Below are positions 1 through 7,291 of a stretch of 7,643 bases of DNA, in pieces. Position 1 is the stretch's first letter. Each line of letters begins with the position of its first letter. The translations under genes and the position numbers were made by a program. Source of the stretch: an uncultured Sphingomonas sp. (GTDB lineage Bacteria > Pseudomonadota > Alphaproteobacteria > Sphingomonadales > Sphingomonadaceae); NCBI GenBank assembly GCA_902806295.1, contig CADCWB010000250.1:1-7643 (forward strand), written 5' to 3'. The notes beneath the pieces are model-generated. The model had not been told where the DNA came from. It worked only from the letters and a program-made list of their open reading frames with translations, and ran no database searches.

Positions 1-1
1 C

Positions 2-316
2 CTCGCCGGGCTGGTGCTGTCGGGCGAACTCGACTTGGCGAAGCTGCCCACGGACGATGAGGAAGCAATTACGTTGCTGACCCGCATCAAGGGGATTGGC
101 CGCTGGTCGGCAGAGATCTATCTCTTGTTCGCCGAGGGACGCGCCAATGTCTTCCCAGCGGGGGACCTTGCCGTCCAGATCGAGCTTGGCAGGCTGCTCG
201 GCCACGAGACCCGGCCAAGCGAGAAGCTGCTGCGCGAGCTCGCTGCCGCGTGGGAGCCCTACCGCGGTGCCGCCGCCGTGATCGCTTGGCACAGCTACAA
301 CAGCCAGGTGCTCTAA
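2..316 (+). CDS. alkA: DNA-3-methyladenine glycosylase II (AlkA-like), C-terminal part, cut by the window edge
   Basis: A base-excision repair glycosylase that removes alkylated purines such as 3-methyladenine and leaves an abasic site. Only about the last 104 residues are present, because the frame is open to the left edge. The GTG at 14 is therefore not taken as the start. The helix-hairpin-helix core is clear: IKGIGRW at 86-106, then LLFAEGRANVFPAGD, whose final Asp (codon 164-166) matches the catalytic Asp of the HhH-GPD superfamily. The usual four-Cys Fe-S loop of the Nth/MutY branch is absent, which favours the AlkA branch. The protein ends in AWHSYNSQVL and a TAA at 314-316 that interlocks with the stop of the convergent exonuclease III gene. 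Family assignment is firm. The exact substrate range and the gene symbol are inferences. Confidence 0.85.
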   Translation, partial: LAGLVLSGELDLAKLPTDDEEAITLLTRIKGIGRWSAEIYLLFAEGRANVFPAGDLAVQIELGRLLGHETRPSEKLLRELAAAWEPYRGAAAVIAWHSYNSQVL

Positions 317-1092
317 GCCTCTCTCAGTACGACCCAAGTCGGGGCATGGTCGCTGGCCTTCTCCTCGCCGCGCACCCACCGGTCCACGCCTGCCGCCTGC
401 AGCCGATCCGTTGCGGTCGGCGACAGCAGCAAATGGTCGATCCTGAAGCCGGCGTCGCGCTGCCAGCAGCCTGCCGTATAGTCCCAGAAGGTATAAAGCT
501 TGTCCTCGCGCGGGTGCAGTGCTCGCAACGCATCCGTCCACCCCTGATAGAGGATGCGCCGCCAAGCCGTCCTGGTCTCCGGCTGTAGCAGCGCGTCGTT
601 GCGCGCGGCCTGGGCGGAGAACACGTCGCGGTCTTCCGGCAGGACGTTCCAATCGCCAGCCAGCACCACTGGCCGCTCGTCCGTGAGCAGCCCGGCCGCA
701 TGCTCCCGCAGCCGCTCCATCCACCGCAGCTTGTAATCGAACTTCTCGGTCCCGACCGGATTGCCGTTGGGCAGGTAGAGCGAGGCGACGATCACTCCGT
801 TCACAGCCGCCTCGATATAACGCGAATGGCTGTCGTCCGGGTCGCCCGGCAACCCGACTCGGCGGAGGTCAGGCGACTGCCCGCGGGTCAGGATCGCAAC
901 GCCGTTGAAGCCCTTCTGGCCGTGCCACACTGCCCCATATCCCGCCGCCTCGATGTCGCTGACCGGCAGCGATTCATCGGCGCACTTGAGTTCTTGCAGG
1001 CACGCGACGTCGGGCTGCTCGCGCTCCAGCCACTCGAGCAGGCGAGGCAGGCGCGCGCGGATGCCGTTGATGTTGAATGAGGCGATCTTCAT
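313..1092 (-). CDS. xthA: Exodeoxyribonuclease III (AP endonuclease, Xth family)
   Basis: A Mg-dependent cytoplasmic nuclease that cuts DNA at abasic sites and degrades the 3' strand of duplex DNA in base-excision repair. The 259 residues match the family length, and the active-site landmarks fall in order. They are N7 (SFNINGIRARL), E34 (CLQELK), Y106 (SLYLPNG), D147 and N149 (AGDWNV), D219 (RIDHLLL), and D248-H249 (SDHAP). The ATG gives the canonical MKIASFNINGIR beginning. Only a weak GGGCGAG sequence precedes it. It lies 23 bases after erpA on the same strand, so it is probably the last gene of the M23-erpA-xthA transcript. Its TAG (313-315) overlaps the stop of the convergent alkA-like gene by 3-4 bases. 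A terminator, if present, must lie inside the opposing gene. Confidence 0.96.
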   Translation of the reverse strand: MKIASFNINGIRARLPRLLEWLEREQPDVACLQELKCADESLPVSDIEAAGYGAVWHGQKGFNGVAILTRGQSPDLRRVGLPGDPDDSHSRYIEAAVNGVIVASLYLPNGNPVGTEKFDYKLRWMERLREHAAGLLTDERPVVLAGDWNVLPEDRDVFSAQAARNDALLQPETRTAWRRILYQGWTDALRALHPREDKLYTFWDYTAGCWQRDAGFRIDHLLLSPTATDRLQAAGVDRWVRGEEKASDHAPTWVVLREA

Positions 1093-1115
1093 GGGCTCGC
1101 CCTAGCCCGAGCGCG

Positions 1116-1439
1116 TCAGACGGAAAAGCTCGACCCGCAACCGCAGCCGCTGGCAGCGTTGGGATTGGTCACCTTGAACGCCGCCCCGCCGAGATCTTCC
1201 ACATAGTCGACAGCCGATCCCTGGACGAGTTCCAGGCTGACCGGATCGACCACCAGCGTGACGCCATCAGTTTCGGCAACTGCATCGTCCGTCTCAATGG
1301 CTTCGGCGAGTGCGAATTTGTAGGAGAAGCCGGCACAGCCGCCACCGTCCACGGCCAGCCGCAGCATGGCTGGCTTGCCCTGCTTGGTGGCGATGGCGGC
1401 CACGCGCTTGGCGGCGGATGGAGAAAGGGTGACGGTCAC
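1116..1439 (-). CDS. erpA: A-type iron-sulfur carrier protein (ErpA/IscA/HesB family)
   Basis: A small cytoplasmic protein that accepts an Fe-S cluster from the assembly machinery and passes it to apo-enzymes. From the GTG at 1439 it has 107 residues and holds the three conserved cysteines: C35 in GGGCAGFSY, and C99 and C101 in GCGCGSSFSV. These are the same positions as in E. coli IscA. The frame stays open up to an ATG at 1535 inside the peptidase gene. That would add 32 residues with no family counterpart, and the first conserved block (TVTLSPSAAKRV) begins right after the GTG, so the GTG is preferred. No clear Shine-Dalgarno is seen before it, so translation may depend on the upstream gene 37 bases away. 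ErpA and IscA cannot be separated safely by eye. No isc or suf genes are in view, which favours the stand-alone ErpA label. Confidence 0.9.
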   Translation of the reverse strand: MTVTLSPSAAKRVAAIATKQGKPAMLRLAVDGGGCAGFSYKFALAEAIETDDAVAETDGVTLVVDPVSLELVQGSAVDYVEDLGGAAFKVTNPNAASGCGCGSSFSV

Positions 1440-1476
1440 AGGGGCGAGATAGGCGGCTGCCCCGTCCGTAACAAGC

Positions 1477-2544
1477 TTACTTGGCGCGGTTGGTCTTGGG
1501 TCCGCCCAAGGCAACCTGGTCCATCGACGCGCCACCCGAGCGATTGCGGAGGGCGACGATGTAGTCGGTCGACTTCATAAACGGGATCGGATTAACCGCC
1601 CGGCCGTCGATGCGCACCTCATAATGAAGGTGGCTGCCGGTGGAGCGGCCGGTCGAACCCATTCGGCCAATCATGTCGCCACGCTTTACCCGCTGACCCG
1701 GGCGCACCAGGATGGCCGACAAATGGCCGTAGCGGGTTTCGATGCCGCGCCCGTGATCCATCTTGACTAGGTTGCCATAGCCACCGCTGTTCCAGGCTGC
1801 GTCACTGACCAAGCCATCGGCGGTCGCATAGATCGGGGTGCCGATCGGACCGGCCAGATCGATCCCGGCGTGCATGGCGGCCCGGCCCTGGAATGGGTCG
1901 GAGCGGACGCCGTAGCTGGAGGTGAAGGCAGCGTTACGAACCGGCTTGTCTGACGGAACCGCAACCACGCCGTCCTGCAGCGTGTCGAGCTTCTTCCAGC
2001 TGTTGAACAATGCCTTGAAGGTTGGGTCGGCTGCCTTGGCGAGCGGCTCCAGCGGGCCACCGACGCCGCCCACCTGCGAGGGGGTCAGGCCGAGCCTCTT
2101 CAGCTCCTGAGCAGTCACTTCATAACGGGCGTCCAGGGCTCGGGCGACCAGCGCCGCCTGCTCGACCTGATGCGCTTCAACCCTCGCGAGCGGACCGGAA
2201 GCAGCGACAGTGGCGCCTTCGGCAGCCTCGGCCAGCAGCTTGGGATCGACCTTCTCGCCGATCAGCATCGATTCGATCACTGCCTGACGCTGCTCGATCC
2301 GGCGAGCGCGTTCTTCCAGCCCGGACGGAGCGGGAGCGGCAACCATCGTCGCGGCCACTGCCGGAGCGGCGGTCAGGATGCGGGCGGCGGCGAACAAGGA
2401 CCAGCCGACCAGCAGCAGGGTGATGGCGAAGAACAGCGCTTGGACCGCCACCGACAGGCGAATGCGGCGCAGCTTGGCGCCATCATGTACGAACAGATCG
2501 CGGCTGCGAAACAGTCCGGTCGGGGCGGTCAGTGCGTGAGCCAT
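1477..2544 (-). CDS. Membrane-anchored M23 family metallopeptidase (murein endopeptidase-like)
   Basis: Probably a periplasmic peptidoglycan endopeptidase, or an activator of cell-wall hydrolysis. The 355 residues comprise a short, basic cytoplasmic N-terminus, one membrane segment at about residues 31-58 (LSVAVQALFFAITLLLVGW), a charged helical stretch at about 75-150 likely to form a coiled coil, and a C-terminal M23 domain at about 205-325. The zinc and catalytic residues are intact: H225 and D229 (MHAGIDLAG), H274 (RYGHL), and H305 and H307 (SHLHYEV). The enzyme should therefore be active, unlike the degenerate EnvC/NlpD type. The ATG at 2544 is chosen because GGAG precedes it by 12 bases and the protein then begins just before the membrane anchor. 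In-frame starts at 2598 and 2661 would add odd Cys/Trp-rich residues. It is first in a likely transcript with erpA and xthA. No LysM or SH3 domain is seen. Confidence 0.92.
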   Translation of the reverse strand: MAHALTAPTGLFRSRDLFVHDGAKLRRIRLSVAVQALFFAITLLLVGWSLFAAARILTAAPAVAATMVAAPAPSGLEERARRIEQRQAVIESMLIGEKVDPKLLAEAAEGATVAASGPLARVEAHQVEQAALVARALDARYEVTAQELKRLGLTPSQVGGVGGPLEPLAKAADPTFKALFNSWKKLDTLQDGVVAVPSDKPVRNAAFTSSYGVRSDPFQGRAAMHAGIDLAGPIGTPIYATADGLVSDAAWNSGGYGNLVKMDHGRGIETRYGHLSAILVRPGQRVKRGDMIGRMGSTGRSTGSHLHYEVRIDGRAVNPIPFMKSTDYIVALRNRSGGASMDQVALGGPKTNRAK

Positions 2545-2615
2545 ACGAGGTCGTCGCTCCAAATCTTGCCGGACCACGCAGTCACACCAGTACGGCATGA
2601 CGGCCTGTCCGTTTC

Positions 2616-2623
2616 CTATATCA
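2616..2623 (-). promoter_or_regulatory. Candidate extended -10 of the M23 peptidase gene
   Basis: On the - strand the sequence reads TGATATAG followed by G, an extended -10 (TG-N-TATAGG) about 70 bases before the peptidase start at 2544. No good -35 lies at the usual distance, as the bases there are G-rich. The call is weak and rests on pattern alone. Confidence 0.25.
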
Positions 2624-2775
2624 GGAGCTCCCCAGCCCCCGCCGCACGTCGATTTGCCCATCGGCCGTGCTGACGACGAGCAAGAGACCTTCGTTGGTTA
2701 ATGAATTCAACTCTTTCGGTACGCGGCCGGGACGAGTTGCGGCGGCAAAGCGATGAAAGGAGCCCAGACGGTGCT

Positions 2776-2800
2776 TTTGTTCACTTCGCGGGGGAACAAA
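2776..2800. repeat. Inverted repeat TTTGTTC-N11-GAACAAA, possible operator
   Basis: TTTGTTC at 2776-2782 and GAACAAA at 2794-2800 are perfect inverted copies separated by 11 bases. The centres of the arms are about 18 bases apart, under two helical turns, and the arms are AT-rich, which suits a dimeric regulator better than a terminator. No T tract follows. The repeat lies about 45 bases upstream of the candidate serC -35. It contains the GTTC/GAAC core used by alphaproteobacterial LexA, but that site is a direct repeat (GTTC-N7-GTTC), and the second copy at that spacing is absent. The binding protein is unknown. Confidence 0.4.
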
Positions 2801-2808
2801 CTCGTGAG

Positions 2809-2817
2809 TTATCCACA
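2809..2817 (+). promoter_or_regulatory. DnaA-box match upstream of the serC promoter
   Basis: TTATCCACA is an exact match to the DnaA-box consensus TTATNCACA. It lies about 28 bases before the candidate serC -35 and 9 bases after the inverted repeat. No second good box or AT-rich unwinding element is nearby, so this is not an origin. It could be a site where DnaA acts as a transcription factor, or a chance match. A single 9-base match is weak evidence, though such a sequence is less expected in GC-rich DNA. Confidence 0.45.
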
Positions 2818-2844
2818 GAAGGCGAATCGCGAACTGCGTTGCGC

Positions 2845-2870
2845 TTGCCATCGCCGCCCGGCGCTATAAG
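2845..2870 (+). promoter_or_regulatory. Candidate housekeeping promoter of the serC-serA operon
   Basis: TTGCCAT (2845-2851), then 11 bases, then GCTATAAG (2863-2870) fits the Caulobacter housekeeping consensus TTGACGS-N10-14-GCTANAWC at most positions, including 7 of 8 in the -10 element. Transcription would begin near 2877, giving a leader of about 50 bases that contains both hairpins described below. It would not suit an E. coli-type 17-base spacer, because 14 bases separate TTGCCA from TATAAG. Confidence 0.5.
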
Positions 2871-2883
2871 GCCGGCGGCGGGC

Positions 2884-2923
2884 CACGCCGTCCCAACGCG
2901 GCGCGTGCTCTCTGTGAGGAGAG
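2884..2923 (+). promoter_or_regulatory. Structured leader of serC, likely the serC RNA motif, with a sequestered ribosome-binding site
   Basis: Two hairpins abut. In the first, CACG (2884-2887) pairs with CGTG (2904-2907) and CCG (2888-2890) pairs with CGG (2899-2901). A two-base bulge at 2902-2903 separates the helices, and the loop is 2891-2898. In the second, CTCTCT (2908-2913) pairs with GGAGAG (2918-2923), closed by a U-G wobble around GUGA, a GNRA-type tetraloop. The serC Shine-Dalgarno AGGAGA (2917-2922) lies in the 3' arm, 6 bases before the GTG start, so the folded form should hide it. A conserved element called the serC RNA motif has been described by comparative genomics upstream of serC-serA in Alphaproteobacteria, and place and lineage agree. 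I could not align this sequence to the family model, so identity is inferred. Its ligand or partner is not known to me. Confidence 0.55.
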
Positions 2924-2928
2924 TTATA

Positions 2929-4080
2929 GTGACGACAACCACCGCAGTCGGCGCCGACGCACGCCGGGCCAAGCCAGCTATTCGCCCGGCTCGACCATAT
3001 CTCTCCTCCGGGCCGTGCGCCAAGCCACCGGGCTGGAGCCCCGACAAATTGAAGCTCGAGAGTCTTGGCCGGTCGCATCGGTCGAAGCTGGGCAAGGCGC
3101 GACTGGCGCACTGCATCGACCTGATGCGCAGCACGCTCCAACTGCCCGACACTCACCGCATCGGCATCGTCCCGGGCTCCGACACCGGCGCTTATGAGCT
3201 TGCGATGTGGGCCATGCTCGGCGCCCGGCCGGTCACCACATTGGCGTGGGAAAGCTTTGGCGAGGGCTGGGTGACGGACGCCGTGAAGCAGCTGAAGCTC
3301 GACCCCACCGTTATCCGCGCACCTTATGGCGAGTTGCCGGACCTGACCCAGGTCGATTGGTCCCAAGACGTGCTGTTCACCTGGAACGGCACCACTTCGG
3401 GGGTGCGCGTGCCGAACGGCGATTGGATCGCTGCGGATCGCGCCGGCCTCAGCTTCGCCGATGCAACCAGCGCCGTGTTCGCCTACGGGATTCCATGGGA
3501 CAAGATCGACGTTGCGACCTTCTCCTGGCAAAAAGTGCTCGGCGGTGAAGGGGCGCACGGCGTGCTGATCTTGGGCCCACGTGCGATCGAGCGCTTGGAA
3601 AGTCATACTCCCGCCTGGCCGCTGCCCAAGCTGTTTCGCTTGATGAGCGGCGGCAAGCTCAACGAGGGTATCTTCAAAGGCGAGACCATCAACACGCCGT
3701 CGATGCTGGCCGTGGAAGACGCGATCTTTGCGCTGGAATGGGCCCAGGGCCTGGGCGGGCTCAACGGCCTGATCGCGCGCTCGGACGCCAATGCCGCCGC
3801 GCTGGACCGGATTGTGGAAGAGCGCCCCTGGCTGTCCCACCTCGCGGCCGATCCGGCGATCCGCTCCCGCACCAGCGTCTGTCTGACCCTCGACGGCGCT
3901 GACGAAGCGCGCATCAAGCGCATCGCCGCCCTGCTGGAGGCAGAGGACGTCGCCTACGACATCGCCAGCTACCGCGATGCGCCGCCGGGCCTGCGTATCT
4001 GGTGCGGCGCAACGGTGGACACGGCCGACATCGAAGCGGTCGGCCCGTGGCTCGATTGGGCGTGGGAGCAAACGGCATGA
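2929..4080 (+). CDS. serC: Phosphoserine aminotransferase (PLP-dependent)
   Basis: Converts 3-phosphohydroxypyruvate and glutamate to 3-phosphoserine and 2-oxoglutarate, the second step of serine synthesis. In many bacteria it also takes part in vitamin B6 synthesis. From the GTG the protein has 383 residues. It shows the SerC N-terminal block SSGPCAKPPGW (26-36), the probable cofactor Asp D178 (FADATSAVF), and K202 in FSWQKVLGGEGAHG as the Schiff-base lysine. The frame is open to an ATG at 2701, but that region carries the promoter and leader hairpins. The GTG has AGGAGA 6 bases upstream and gives the expected N-terminus, so it is preferred. The last four bases, ATGA, overlap the start of serA, indicating coupled translation. 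The protein resembles the alphaproteobacterial branch rather than the shorter E. coli type, judging by length and N-terminus. Confidence 0.95.
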   Translation: MTTTTAVGADARRAKPAIRPARPYLSSGPCAKPPGWSPDKLKLESLGRSHRSKLGKARLAHCIDLMRSTLQLPDTHRIGIVPGSDTGAYELAMWAMLGARPVTTLAWESFGEGWVTDAVKQLKLDPTVIRAPYGELPDLTQVDWSQDVLFTWNGTTSGVRVPNGDWIAADRAGLSFADATSAVFAYGIPWDKIDVATFSWQKVLGGEGAHGVLILGPRAIERLESHTPAWPLPKLFRLMSGGKLNEGIFKGETINTPSMLAVEDAIFALEWAQGLGGLNGLIARSDANAAALDRIVEERPWLSHLAADPAIRSRTSVCLTLDGADEARIKRIAALLEAEDVAYDIASYRDAPPGLRIWCGATVDTADIEAVGPWLDWAWEQTA

Positions 4081-5657
4081 GCGTACGAGTCCTCATCTCC
4101 GACAAGATGGACCCGAAGGCAGCGGCGATCTTCCGCGAGCGGGGGATCGAGGTCGACGAGATCACCGGCAAGTCGCCGGGCGAGCTCGCCGCCATCATCG
4201 GCGACTATGATGGCCTCGCCATCCGCTCATCGACCAAGGTCACGGCCAAGCTGCTGGAGCATGCCGCCAAGCTGAAGGTCGTCGGCCGGGCCGGGATCGG
4301 CGTCGACAATGTCGATATCCCGGCGGCGACCGGGCGCGGCGTGGTGGTCATGAACACGCCGTTCGGCAACTCCATCACCACTGCCGAGCACGCCATTGCG
4401 CTGATGTTCGCGCTCGCCCGTCAGCTGCCCGAAGCCGACGCGTCCACCCAGGCCGGCAAGTGGGAGAAAAACCGCTTCATGGGCGTGGAGCTGACCGGCA
4501 AGACGCTCGGCTTGATCGGCGCGGGGAACATCGGCTCGATCGTGGCCAGCCGCGCACTTGGCCTGCGGATGAAGGTGATCGCCTTTGATCCGTTCCTGAC
4601 GCCCGAACGAGCGCTGGAACTTGGCGTGGAGAAGGTCGAACTGGATGAGCTGCTCGGCCGCGCCGACTTCATCACTCTTCACACGCCGCTCACCGACCAG
4701 ACCCGCGGCATCCTGTCGCGCGACAATCTCGCCAGGACCAAGCGCGGCGTGCGGATCATCAACTGCGCACGAGGTGGTTTGATCGATGAAGCCGCCTTGA
4801 AGGCCGCGCTCGACAGCGGCCAGGTCGCCGGCGCCGCGCTGGACGTCTTTGAGACCGAACCCGCCACGGCGTCACCGCTGTTCGGTACGCCCGGCTTCAT
4901 CTCCACCCCGCACCTGGGCGCGTCTACCAGCGAGGCACAGGTGAACGTCGCCATCCAGGTCGCCGAGCAGATGAGCGACTTCCTGCTGCTCGGCGGCGTC
5001 ACCAACGCCATCAACATGCCTTCGCTTTCGGCTGAAGAAGCGCCGCGCTTGAAGCCGTACATGGCGCTGGCCGAGAAGCTTGGCCGGTTGGTGGGCCAGG
5101 TCCTCGGCGGAGAGGTTCGCTCGGTAGCGGTCGAGGTCGAGGGCGCCGCGGCCGAGCTCAACCAGAAGCCGATCACCGGCGCGGTGTTGGCGGGATTGAT
5201 GGGCACCTATTCCCAGACCGTGAACATGGTGAACGCGCCGTCCCTGGCGAAGGAGCGTGGGCTCGACGTCCGTGAGGTTCGTCACGACCGTGAAGGCGAC
5301 TACCACACGCTGGTGCGCGTCACCGTCAGCACGGAGGCTGGCGAACGCTCGGTGGCCGGCACCCTGTTCGGCAACAAGGCCCCACGCCTGGTCGAGATCT
5401 TCGGCGTCAACGTCGAAGCCGAGCTTGCGGGAGCCATGCTCTACATCGTCAACAACGACTCGCCGGGGTTCATCGGCAAGCTCGGCACGGCGCTGGGCGA
5501 GGCAGGCCTGAACATCGCTACCTTCAACCTCGGCCGCCGTGACGCTGGAGGTGAAGCGGTGGCGCTGGTGGCGGTGGACGATCCCGTTGGATCGCAAGTC
5601 GTCGCCCAGCTCTGCGGGCTCGAGGGCGTCCGTGAGGTGGTGCCGCTGACCTTTTGA
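4077..5657 (+). CDS. serA: D-3-phosphoglycerate dehydrogenase with C-terminal ACT domain
   Basis: Oxidises 3-phosphoglycerate to 3-phosphohydroxypyruvate with NAD, the first step of serine synthesis, and so supplies the substrate of SerC. The 526 residues match the long PGDH form. It has a substrate-binding part at both ends of the catalytic region and a nucleotide-binding fold with GAGNIG (148-153) and D171 for NAD. The catalytic residues are R232 (NCARGG), E261 (FETEP) and H279 (TPHLGAS). An intervening domain spans about 320-450, and an ACT domain (453-526) begins LYIVNNDSPGFIG, the usual place for allosteric control by serine. The ATG at 4077 overlaps the serC stop by four bases and has GGGAG 8 bases upstream, inside serC. 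A longer frame from 4002 would run through the serC 3' end and is rejected. Feedback by serine is likely from family knowledge but is not shown by sequence alone. Confidence 0.97.
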   Translation: MSVRVLISDKMDPKAAAIFRERGIEVDEITGKSPGELAAIIGDYDGLAIRSSTKVTAKLLEHAAKLKVVGRAGIGVDNVDIPAATGRGVVVMNTPFGNSITTAEHAIALMFALARQLPEADASTQAGKWEKNRFMGVELTGKTLGLIGAGNIGSIVASRALGLRMKVIAFDPFLTPERALELGVEKVELDELLGRADFITLHTPLTDQTRGILSRDNLARTKRGVRIINCARGGLIDEAALKAALDSGQVAGAALDVFETEPATASPLFGTPGFISTPHLGASTSEAQVNVAIQVAEQMSDFLLLGGVTNAINMPSLSAEEAPRLKPYMALAEKLGRLVGQVLGGEVRSVAVEVEGAAAELNQKPITGAVLAGLMGTYSQTVNMVNAPSLAKERGLDVREVRHDREGDYHTLVRVTVSTEAGERSVAGTLFGNKAPRLVEIFGVNVEAELAGAMLYIVNNDSPGFIGKLGTALGEAGLNIATFNLGRRDAGGEAVALVAVDDPVGSQVVAQLCGLEGVREVVPLTF

Positions 5658-5667
5658 CCGGCTGACT

Positions 5668-5684
5668 GCGCTCGCCTAGAGCGC
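5668..5684 (+). other. Short inverted repeat in the serA-purA gap
   Basis: GCGCTC (5668-5673) and GAGCGC (5679-5684) are perfect inverted arms around a 5-base loop. No T tract follows, and the purA ribosome-binding site lies only about 14 bases further on. It is therefore a poor intrinsic terminator. It could be a small attenuating hairpin or mean nothing in DNA this GC-rich. Confidence 0.25.
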
Positions 5685-5709
5685 CCGCGCATCAGCGAAG
5701 GGATCAAGC

Positions 5710-6999
<1,290 letters not shown>

Positions 7000-7042
7000 A
7001 CATCCTTCGGTCGTGGGGCGTTAGCAGCGCAAAGGAGACCCC

Positions 7043-7291
7043 ATGGACCAGGACCGCACCCCACAGCCACAGGACGCTGCCGATCCGACCGCCGTCACGA
7101 CCGACGATGAGCAGTTCGGGAACGATCACCCCCTGAGCAGCCCATCCGAGCTCGCCGGAACGGCCGACGGCGCGATCGCCGCCGAGTTCGCGGCGCGAGA
7201 TGCGCTTGAAGGTGATCCGCTGGCCGACGCGGCCGGCAGTGCCGCGGGCATCGACTATGAGGAAGACACGCTGCCGCTCGATGGGGAATAG
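7043..7291 (+). CDS. Small, strongly acidic hypothetical protein
   Basis: An 82-residue protein that I do not recognise. It is extremely acidic, with about 21 Asp/Glu against two Arg, no Lys and no Cys. It is rich in Ala, Gly, Pro and Thr, and has no signal peptide or membrane segment. The N-terminal half (TPQPQDAADPTAVTTDDEQF) looks disordered. The stretch AIAAEFAARDALEG at about residues 44-57 could form a short helix. The evidence for a real gene is a strong ribosome-binding site AAAGGAGA at 7031-7038, 5 bases before the ATG, and GC-rich third positions like the neighbours. It begins 43 bases after purA with no terminator visible and may share its transcript. An intrinsically disordered binding or chaperone-like role is possible but is speculation. 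Confidence 0.75.
   Translation: MDQDRTPQPQDAADPTAVTTDDEQFGNDHPLSSPSELAGTADGAIAAEFAARDALEGDPLADAAGSAAGIDYEEDTLPLDGE

Larger units (their letters stand above)
2545..2928. other. Divergent intergenic control region between the M23 peptidase gene and serC
   Basis: This 384-base stretch separates the - strand peptidase transcript from the + strand serC-serA operon. I see no convincing gene in it. The open frames that cross it have weak third-position GC bias and no recognisable domain. It holds a candidate extended -10 for the peptidase (2616-2623, - strand), a CtrA-like half site (2694-2701), an inverted repeat (2776-2800), a perfect DnaA-box match (2809-2817), a candidate serC promoter (2845-2870) and the serC leader hairpins (2884-2923). 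Confidence 0.75.

Noticed and set aside
2545..2661. Extended N-terminus of the M23 peptidase from ATGs at 2598 or 2661
   Set aside because: These would add a Cys/Trp/Gly-rich segment before the basic region and membrane anchor. The ATG at 2544 has a GGAG upstream and gives a normal anchored peptidase.
2776..2800. LexA (SOS) operator
   Set aside because: The alphaproteobacterial LexA site is a direct repeat GTTC-N7-GTTC. Here the second GTTC is absent at that spacing and the arms are inverted.
2776..2817. Replication origin suggested by the DnaA box and repeat
   Set aside because: There is only one good DnaA box, no AT-rich unwinding region, and the neighbours are not typical origin genes.
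2621..2851. A 76-residue frame on the - strand across the divergent control region
   Set aside because: Third-position GC bias is clearly weaker than in the real genes, no domain is recognised, no good ribosome-binding site is seen, and it runs through the DnaA box and inverted repeat. Non-coding control DNA is the simpler reading.
2701..2928. Extended N-terminus of serC from an upstream ATG
   Set aside because: The extra 76 residues have no family counterpart, and the stretch contains the promoter, the hairpins and the strong ribosome-binding site of the GTG start.
2809..4071. A 420-residue frame antisense to serC
   Set aside because: It mirrors serC almost end to end, has no recognisable domain, and is the usual by-product of GC-rich codon use on the opposite strand.
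5668..5684. Rho-independent terminator between serA and purA
   Set aside because: The 6-bp stem has no following T tract and sits almost against the purA ribosome-binding site.
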